10,979 nt of DNA from Cardiobacteriales bacterium (GTDB lineage Bacteria > Pseudomonadota > Gammaproteobacteria > Cardiobacteriales > Wohlfahrtiimonadaceae): positions 1-10,979 of the forward strand of contig JASLFR010000049.1 of assembly GCA_030150565.1 (NCBI GenBank), given 5' to 3'. Shown here piece after piece: positions 6,061-10,979 of this stretch. The notes under the pieces are model-generated. The model saw nothing but the letters and a program-made list of their open reading frames with translations. It was not told where the DNA came from and searched no databases. Made by a program: the position numbers and the translations under genes. Numbering within the stretch: the first letter of the stretch is position 1; each line of letters opens with the position of its first letter.

Positions 6061-6417
6061 ATGAGCAATAAACTGGATAAAATTATCGCTGAAACTCATA
6101 AAAATCGCCGCCTTAGAGAGCAAGGATATCGGGAGCAAGCGCTTAAGATGTACCCTTGGGTCTGTGGGCGCTGTCAGCGAGAATTTAACCATCAAAACTT
6201 ACGAGAGTTGACTGTACATCACCGCAATCACGATCATGATTACAATCCAAGTGATGGGAGTAACTGGGAGCTACTCTGCCTCTACTGCCACGATAATGAA
6301 CATCAAAAACTATTAGAAGCCTCCACCTATGGCAACACAACTAATAATGATGGCAAAACGGTTGAGAGCACCTATAATCCTTTTAGCAATCTGGCAGAAT
6401 TGATGAAGAAGGGGTAA
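6061..6417 (+). CDS. yajD: YajD-family HNH nuclease domain protein
   Basis: This 118-residue protein closely resembles enterobacterial YajD as I recall it: GYREQALKMYPWVCGRC, LRELTVHH, DGSNWELLCLYCHD and, near the end, YNPFSNL. Two CxxC pairs (C35/C38 and C73/C76) should bind structural zinc. H53/H54, N68 and H77 supply the HNH-type beta-beta-alpha metal fold. The biological role of YajD is not settled; nuclease activity is inferred from the fold. The start is ATG 6061, with AGGAG (6048-6052) 8 bases upstream. A longer frame opening at TTG 6025 lacks such a site, and an ATG at 6038 is followed directly by a stop in its own frame. A weak promoter ending in TACACT (6011-6016) may lie upstream. 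The gene sits between the KAP terminator and the shared terminator at 6471-6506. Confidence 0.93.
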   Translation: MSNKLDKIIAETHKNRRLREQGYREQALKMYPWVCGRCQREFNHQNLRELTVHHRNHDHDYNPSDGSNWELLCLYCHDNEHQKLLEASTYGNTTNNDGKTVESTYNPFSNLAELMKKG

Positions 6418-6470
6418 AACCTAAAAACCTGTAAAAACTGATTAAAAGAATCATAAAAAAAGAGAGCCAT

Positions 6471-6506
6471 AAAAAAGCCCCAACATTAAAGATGTTAGGG
6501 CTTTTT
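6471..6506. terminator. Bidirectional terminator between yajD and tRNA-Leu
   Basis: AAGCCC pairs with GGGCTT and AACAT (6482-6486) pairs with ATGTT (6492-6496) around a TAAAG loop. T/A tracts lie on both sides: T5 at 6502-6506 for the plus strand and A6 at 6471-6476 for the minus. The one imperfect position (6481/6497) is C-A on the plus strand but U-G on the minus, so the hairpin is strongest as the terminator of tRNA-Leu. It also serves the convergent yajD gene. Confidence 0.85.
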
Positions 6507-6512
6507 ATTATC

Positions 6513-6597
6513 TGGTACCGAAGGAGAGACTCGAACTCTCACGCTTTGAGGGCAGGGGATTTTGAATCCCCCGTGTCTACCATTCCACCACTCCGGC
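6513..6597 (-). tRNA. tRNA-Leu (anticodon CAA)
   Basis: This 85-base class II tRNA includes an encoded CCA. The acceptor stem is GCCGGAG/CTTCGGT, with A73. The D-stem is GTG/CAC. The anticodon stem is GGGGA/TCCCC with loop TTCAAAA, so the anticodon is CAA (reads UUG). There is a longer variable arm with a short TGC/GCG stem. The T-arm is GAGAG/CTCTC with loop TTCGAGT. The acceptor stem carries wobble pairs at G1-U72 and G5-U68; G1-U72 is unusual, since the E. coli counterpart has G1-C72. It is followed by the terminator at 6471-6506 and preceded by a promoter at 6612-6639. Confidence 0.96.
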
Positions 6598-6611
6598 ATT
6601 TTAGAGGTTCG

Positions 6612-6639
6612 ATACTACTCTCTTCCCCCCTTTTGTCAA
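6612..6639 (-). promoter_or_regulatory. sigma70 promoter for tRNA-Leu
   Basis: On the minus strand a perfect -35 TTGACA (6639-6634) is followed by 16 bases and the -10 TAGTAT (6617-6612). The tRNA 5' end is 14 bases further, at 6597. The -35 overlaps the TGA stop codon (6638-6636) of the RND pump gene. Confidence 0.72.
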
Positions 6640-9600
6640 TATTTTTCCACCTCATATTGGGAAAAATCGATACGCTTATAACGATTAATCAGAAGGTACA
6701 TGACAGGGACCACAAAGAGCGTTAAGAGCGTTCCGAGCGTCATCCCTCCCACGATAACCCACCCAATTGCTGAGCGAGATTCAGCCCCTGCTCCTACGGC
6801 TAATGCTAATGGAAGAGAGCCGAGCACCATCGCTCCTGTCGTCATCAAAATAGGGCGAAGACGGAGCGCTGCAGATTCAATAATCGCTTCAAGCTGGCTC
6901 TTACCGCTCTCCTGTAACTGATTAGCAAATTCTACAATTAAGATTCCATGCTTGGTGATTAATCCAACCAATGTTACCAATCCAATCTGACTGTAGATAT
7001 TGAGCGATCCATTAGTAAGATAGAGCGCGCCTAATGCCCCAAAACCTGCTAATGGAACCGACATTAAGATGATGAAGGGATCTCGCCACGACTCAAATTG
7101 AGCCGCCAAAACAAGGTAAATGAAGATCAATGCTAAGAGGAAGATCTGCACCATTGAGGCACCCGACTCCTTAAATTCTCGGCTTGATCCTTGATAATCG
7201 AGAAGCGCATCAGGAATCACCTCACGAATCACCGCTTCCACAATCTCTATCCCCTCCCCTTGAGAGACTCCTTCCGCTAAGTTTGCAGAGATCGTTACCG
7301 CTCGTAACTTATTAAAATGGCGTAAATTTTGGGGGGCGATCGTCTCCTCAATCGTCACAATATTGGAGAGAGGCACCATCTCCCCATAAGCAGAGCGTAG
7401 ATAGATATTGGCAAGATCGTTCGGCTTACTCCGCTTTTCAGGATCTACCTGCACCAGTACATCATACTGCTCAGCCCCCTCTTTAAAACGGGTAACATTA
7501 CGCCCGCCGAGCGCAGTCTCCAAAACACGCCCCACACTATTAACATCAATCCCTAAAAGAGCGAGCTTTTCACGATCCACCGATACCTCTAATTGGGGCG
7601 TATTCATCTGCAGATTATTATCAGGGGTGACTAAACGTTTATCCTCATTTAGCTGCTCCATAATTAGGCGCACCTTCTGATCGAGCTCATCAAATGACTC
7701 ATTTGAGCGAATCACAATCTCTACAGCGCTCGATCCTCCCCCCTGCCCTAACGATTGAGGGTTGCTAGCAAAGACCCGTAGTCCCCGCGCCATCTTCGAA
7801 AAATCTCTATTGAGGCGGGCGGTAATCTCCATCTGCGTCTCATCCCGCTCATCCCAATCTTTCAAGGTAACGGAGCCGAAAGCCCCCATTGCGACCCCTG
7901 AAACAACAAAGATAACGGCATCATCCACTGTCTCAAGAAGATGCTCCTCAATCTCACGAAAATAGCGATCGGTATAATCTACCGTTGCTCCCTCTGGGGT
8001 GATTCCTGAGATACGGATATTTCCCCGATCCTCAATCGGCGAGAGGGTCTGCGGTAGCGCATTATAGAGCAGATAAGTTCCCCCCAAAATGAGTGCCATC
8101 CCCAACAAAAGAAATGCTTTGAAGCGGATCACGATCCGCAGTAGCGCCTCATAACGAGCGGTTAACCAAAGGAGAATCGACTCAATCGCACGAAAGAGTG
8201 GATTAGCTCTCTTCCCATCCTCTGCTTTGAGAAGCCTTGAGCACATCATTGGTGAGAGGGTCAATGCCGTAAACCCTGAAATAAGAACGGCGAGGGCGAG
8301 CGTCATCGCAAACTCAATAAAAAGCTGCCCAATGCGCCCCGTTGAGAAGGTTAAGGGCAAAAAGACCGCAGCGAGGGTGATGGTCATCGCAATAATCGCA
8401 AATCCAATCTCTTTTGCTCCCACAAACGCCGCCTTAATTGGGGGCAGCCCCTCCTCGATGTGGCGGTGGATATTCTCCAACATCACAATCGCATCATCCA
8501 CTACTAATCCGATCGCTAAAACAAAAGCGAGTAGCGTAAGTGTGTTGATGGAATACCCTAAAAGGTAGATGAGAAAGAGCGTTCCCACAAGTGAGATAGG
8601 GACTGTTACCATCGGAATAATCGTAGCGCGCCAATCTCTCAAAAAGAGGAAGATCACTAATCCTACAAAGATGAGCGCTTCAAAAATTGTGGTGTAGACC
8701 GATTTTAATGATTTATTGATAAATACGGAGTTATCTTGACTCACCGCAAGCTCAATTCCTTCAGGAATGCTCTCTCTCAATTGGGGCAATATTTTATGGA
8801 GCTCTGCTGAAAGAGTTAACGGATTTGCCACCGACTGTTTATAGATCGCAATCCCTACCCCTCGTTTTCCATTCATACGGGGACGAGTAGTCTCCTCAAC
8901 CCCCCCCAATTCAACGGTTGCTACATCCTTTAAACGGACGATATGCTGCCCACCTGAAAGATTTCTCCCTGTCCGTAGAATCACATTCTCAAACTCACGC
9001 ACACTATTGAGATCAGTACGAGCTACGATGGAGAATTCCCGAGTATTACTCTTAATCGTTCCCGCTGGAATCTCTACGTTCTGTGTACGCAGGGCGCTCT
9101 CAATATCAGCAACGGTAATATCGAAACTCGCCATTTTTGGAGTATCGAGCCAGACCCGCATCACAGGATTTCTCGCCCCCCAGATGGTGATGCTAGCTAC
9201 ACCATCTAAGAGCTCGATTTGAGGATTGATAATATTCTCCACCATTTTCGTCAATTCAATGGCGCTATACTCCTCACTAGAGAGCGTTAAAATCAGAACA
9301 GGGTCGGCGTCAGAATCGCTCTTTCGCACAATCGGATCATCAACCTCATCAGGGAAACGGCGTTTTGCTTGCGCTACCTTATCTCGCACATCATTTGCCG
9401 CCTCTTCAATATTTTTAGAGGGCTTAAAATTGATGTTGACCCACGAGCGGCCACGCTGAGATGAAGAGGTGATGTAATCGATCCCGTCGATACTTGTTAC
9501 AGCATCTTCAATCACCTTTGTTACTTGCGTTTCGATAATCTCAGGGCTCGCTCCTTGATAGCTTGCGCTCACGCTCACAATAGGGATCTCAATATCAGGA

Positions 9601-9710
9601 TACTCACGAATTGAGAGGCGTGTTAATGCGATCAATCCCAATAAGATAATGACAATATTGATTACGATCGCAAAAATTGGGCGCCGAATAGAGACATCAG
9701 AGAGCTTCAT
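6636..9710 (-). CDS. RND-family (HAE1) multidrug efflux pump, inner-membrane subunit
   Basis: This 1024-residue proton-driven exporter is of the AcrB/MexB class and acts as a trimer in the inner membrane. It has the two-fold repeat architecture of the family: an N-terminal helix (about 13-30), a large periplasmic loop, helices 2-6 from about 340, and a second half with its own periplasmic loop and terminal helices. The proton-relay aspartates are in GLVVDDAIVMLENI (about D405/D406), matching AcrB D407/D408. The TM10 lysine is in GLITKHGILIVEFAN (about K920), matching AcrB K940. Length is typical, so the pump looks intact. ATG at 9710 follows GAGGTGAG; a GTG at 9713 directly before it is less likely. 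The start overlaps the end of the adaptor gene by 14 bases, implying translational coupling. No outer-membrane channel gene is seen in the window, so a TolC-like protein encoded elsewhere may be used. Substrates cannot be read from the sequence. Confidence 0.95.
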   Translation of the reverse strand: MKLSDVSIRRPIFAIVINIVIILLGLIALTRLSIREYPDIEIPIVSVSASYQGASPEIIETQVTKVIEDAVTSIDGIDYITSSSQRGRSWVNINFKPSKNIEEAANDVRDKVAQAKRRFPDEVDDPIVRKSDSDADPVLILTLSSEEYSAIELTKMVENIINPQIELLDGVASITIWGARNPVMRVWLDTPKMASFDITVADIESALRTQNVEIPAGTIKSNTREFSIVARTDLNSVREFENVILRTGRNLSGGQHIVRLKDVATVELGGVEETTRPRMNGKRGVGIAIYKQSVANPLTLSAELHKILPQLRESIPEGIELAVSQDNSVFINKSLKSVYTTIFEALIFVGLVIFLFLRDWRATIIPMVTVPISLVGTLFLIYLLGYSINTLTLLAFVLAIGLVVDDAIVMLENIHRHIEEGLPPIKAAFVGAKEIGFAIIAMTITLAAVFLPLTFSTGRIGQLFIEFAMTLALAVLISGFTALTLSPMMCSRLLKAEDGKRANPLFRAIESILLWLTARYEALLRIVIRFKAFLLLGMALILGGTYLLYNALPQTLSPIEDRGNIRISGITPEGATVDYTDRYFREIEEHLLETVDDAVIFVVSGVAMGAFGSVTLKDWDERDETQMEITARLNRDFSKMARGLRVFASNPQSLGQGGGSSAVEIVIRSNESFDELDQKVRLIMEQLNEDKRLVTPDNNLQMNTPQLEVSVDREKLALLGIDVNSVGRVLETALGGRNVTRFKEGAEQYDVLVQVDPEKRSKPNDLANIYLRSAYGEMVPLSNIVTIEETIAPQNLRHFNKLRAVTISANLAEGVSQGEGIEIVEAVIREVIPDALLDYQGSSREFKESGASMVQIFLLALIFIYLVLAAQFESWRDPFIILMSVPLAGFGALGALYLTNGSLNIYSQIGLVTLVGLITKHGILIVEFANQLQESGKSQLEAIIESAALRLRPILMTTGAMVLGSLPLALAVGAGAESRSAIGWVIVGGMTLGTLLTLFVVPVMYLLINRYKRIDFSQYEVEKY

Positions 9711-10785
9711 CACTCACCTCACGAGATTCCACCGCTTCTGCTAAATTAGGGGGGAAGAAACCGGTCACCTCTGCACCATCGCGCACCCGCTGTTGACCCG
9801 ATTTCACCACGATTTCACCCCCTTCTAACCCTTCTAAAACTTCAATCGAATACTCCGTTCGATCACCAATCTTTATTTCACGAAGTGAGAGGCGATAATA
9901 CTCCTCTCTCCCCTCAATCGGCTCAGCAACATAGAGATAATGCTTCCCCTCAAGAGCAAACATCGCCTCTTCTGGAATCTCAATCACAGAGTAACCTAAA
10001 GGAATATCGAGAACGAGCCGCGCAAACATTCCAGGAATAAGACGATCATTCTGATTATCATAAAGTGCACGAATCGCTAAAGAGCGCCCTTCCTGTTCAA
10101 TTTCAGGGCTGATGGCGTAAACTTCTGCACTAAATTCATCTTTAGGGAAGTTATCGATCTTAAAGCGCACCTTCTGCCCAACCCGAATCACATGAGCGAC
10201 TCGCTCTGGAAGATTAAATTCAAGTTGCAACTTCTCTCGGTTGGTTAAGGTTACGAGCGCTGTCCCTGCCTGAATATAATCACCAAGCTCTACACTCTTC
10301 AAACCTAACACTCCGCTAAAGGGGGCTGTAATTAAACGCTTATCGAGATTACTGTGAGCAATCTCAAGATCCGCTTCACTCTGAAGAAGCGCCGCTTTTG
10401 CAGAATCTAAAGTCTGTAATGTCGCCCCTCCTCTAGCTGCTGTTAAACGATCTACATTCAATTTAGCTAGCTGATATTTCGCTTCGGCATCTTTACGATT
10501 CGCTCGCTCAATACGATCTTCAAGCTGGATCAGAAGAGCACCTTCTGCCACTTCCGCCCCCTCTTTAAAAGCGATCTCTGCCACTTTTCCCGAAACCTCT
10601 GGACGAATCACCACACGAAATTGGGGCATTAAGGTTCCAACCGCATAGATTCGCTCCTCTTTCTCAATCTCTTTCACTTCAGAGAGTTCTACCTGATAGA
10701 AGATCTCCTCATCTCCAAAGGCGATGGTGAGAGATGCCATCATCAATACCATTAAGAGTGATTGAAATCTTTTCATCATTACCAT
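9697..10785 (-). CDS. RND efflux periplasmic adaptor (membrane fusion protein)
   Basis: This 362-residue adaptor links the pump to an outer-membrane channel. The first residues form a signal peptide (MKRF, then a hydrophobic stretch to about residue 24, near AFG/DEE). No lipobox cysteine is present, unlike AcrA, so the protein is probably soluble or anchored by an uncleaved N-terminus. The mature order is typical: a first lipoyl half with VVIRPEVSGKVAEI (about 58-71), a helical hairpin (about 90-145), a second lipoyl half with LITAPFSGVLGL (about 150-161), a beta-barrel (LEFNLPERV onward) and a membrane-proximal domain. The ATG at 10783-10785 is favoured by GGAGGAG 6 bases upstream; two further in-frame ATGs follow at 10779 and 10776. 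Its 3' end overlaps the pump gene by 14 bases. Confidence 0.93.
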   Translation of the reverse strand: MVMMKRFQSLLMVLMMASLTIAFGDEEIFYQVELSEVKEIEKEERIYAVGTLMPQFRVVIRPEVSGKVAEIAFKEGAEVAEGALLIQLEDRIERANRKDAEAKYQLAKLNVDRLTAARGGATLQTLDSAKAALLQSEADLEIAHSNLDKRLITAPFSGVLGLKSVELGDYIQAGTALVTLTNREKLQLEFNLPERVAHVIRVGQKVRFKIDNFPKDEFSAEVYAISPEIEQEGRSLAIRALYDNQNDRLIPGMFARLVLDIPLGYSVIEIPEEAMFALEGKHYLYVAEPIEGREEYYRLSLREIKIGDRTEYSIEVLEGLEGGEIVVKSGQQRVRDGAEVTGFFPPNLAEAVESREVSDEAL

Positions 10786-10835
10786 TAACCGCTCCTCCTC
10801 ATACTTTTATAGATAGGCGTTTCTGTTAATACGCT
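10786..10835 (-). promoter_or_regulatory. Short spacer with strong adaptor ribosome-binding site
   Basis: Only 50 bases separate the upstream partial gene from the adaptor. They include GGAGGAG (10798-10792), a short GCGT/ACGC repeat (about 10834-10817) and TATAAA (about 10808-10803), which lacks a good -35. Cotranscription with the upstream gene is at least as likely as a separate promoter. Confidence 0.35.
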
Positions 10836-10979
10836 CTAATTCTCTTTTAGATCCAACTGATTGGAGCAAGGCTCTCTACTACTCTCTTTTTTAGCCTCAA
10901 TCTTCTCTTCGAGTTCATTCCCCACCTCTTGATCATCTTCATGAACCCACTCACGCCAAAGAGCGACTAAAAGAGCCAT
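10836..10979 (-). CDS. 3' end of an unidentified gene (partial)
   Basis: The minus-strand frame is open from the right edge to TAG at 10838-10836 and gives 47 residues. It begins MALLVALWREW and continues into an acidic, lysine-rich tail (NELEEKIEAKKESSREP...), ending LDLKEN. The window ends exactly at an ATG, which is probably an internal methionine because the sequence beyond it cannot be seen. Its position 50 bases upstream of the efflux adaptor, on the same strand, suggests an operon partner. TetR-type regulators often lie there and can end in a hydrophobic helix plus charged tail, but nothing in this fragment identifies the family. Confidence 0.55.
   Translation of the reverse strand: MALLVALWREWVHEDDQEVGNELEEKIEAKKESSREPCSNQLDLKEN

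Noticed and set aside
4530..6417. KAP NTPase plus HNH protein as a two-gene defence system
   Set aside because: A strong terminator separates them, and the HNH protein closely matches the widespread chromosomal YajD, so the pairing is probably chance.
6492..6725. Plus-strand frame containing RRRDSNSHALRAGDFES
   Set aside because: This is the familiar false frame read across a tRNA gene (here tRNA-Leu on the minus strand) and into the pump gene.
6700..9459. Several plus-strand open frames across the RND pump gene
   Set aside because: They have Ser/Arg/Thr-rich composition typical of antisense frames and no start signals.

Overview
The window looks like chromosomal DNA of a moderately AT-rich gammaproteobacterium. 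The evidence is a close YajD homologue, an FNR-type site, a tRNA-Leu(CAA) gene with encoded CCA, and Gram-negative envelope machinery (RND efflux pump, outer-membrane-type lipoprotein). A Cardiobacteriales-like host such as Ignatzschineria or Wohlfahrtiimonas would fit, but that is a guess from gene style and not from a search.

Layout, left to right. (1) Positions 1-263 (+) are the 3' end of an integral membrane transporter gene, closed by a terminator at about 291-320. (2) Positions 623-3522 (-) are a two-gene catabolic unit: a class III PLP aminotransferase, then CoA-acylating (methyl)malonate-semialdehyde dehydrogenase (mmsA). The natural reading is omega-amino-acid catabolism (beta-alanine, 3-aminoisobutyrate or similar): the first enzyme makes a semialdehyde and the second converts it to acetyl-CoA or propionyl-CoA. 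The aminotransferase has a long leader with two possible hairpins. (3) Positions 3801-4181 (-) are a small unrecognised lipoprotein. (4) Positions 4530-5928 (+) are a KAP-family P-loop NTPase gene interrupted by a one-base frameshift in an A7 tract, so the well-initiated N-terminus and the Walker A/B body lie in different frames. A good FNR/ANR-like site and a -10 box lie upstream. (5) Positions 6061-6417 (+) are yajD, an HNH nuclease-family gene. (6) Positions 6513-6597 (-) are tRNA-Leu(CAA), whose -35 box overlaps the stop codon of the next gene. (7) Positions 6636-10785 (-) are an RND efflux pair, periplasmic adaptor then inner-membrane pump, overlapping by 14 nt. No outer-membrane channel gene is visible in the window. 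(8) Positions 10836-10979 (-) are the 3' end of an unidentified gene just upstream of the adaptor.

The most interesting object is the KAP NTPase. A single base in an A7 run separates the ribosome-binding site and start from the ATPase domain. Possible explanations are a recent pseudogene, a homopolymer sequencing error, phase variation, or an expressed gene rescued by slippage. KAP proteins include the phage-exclusion protein PifA, so a defence role is possible but unproven. No complete new multi-gene system is evident.
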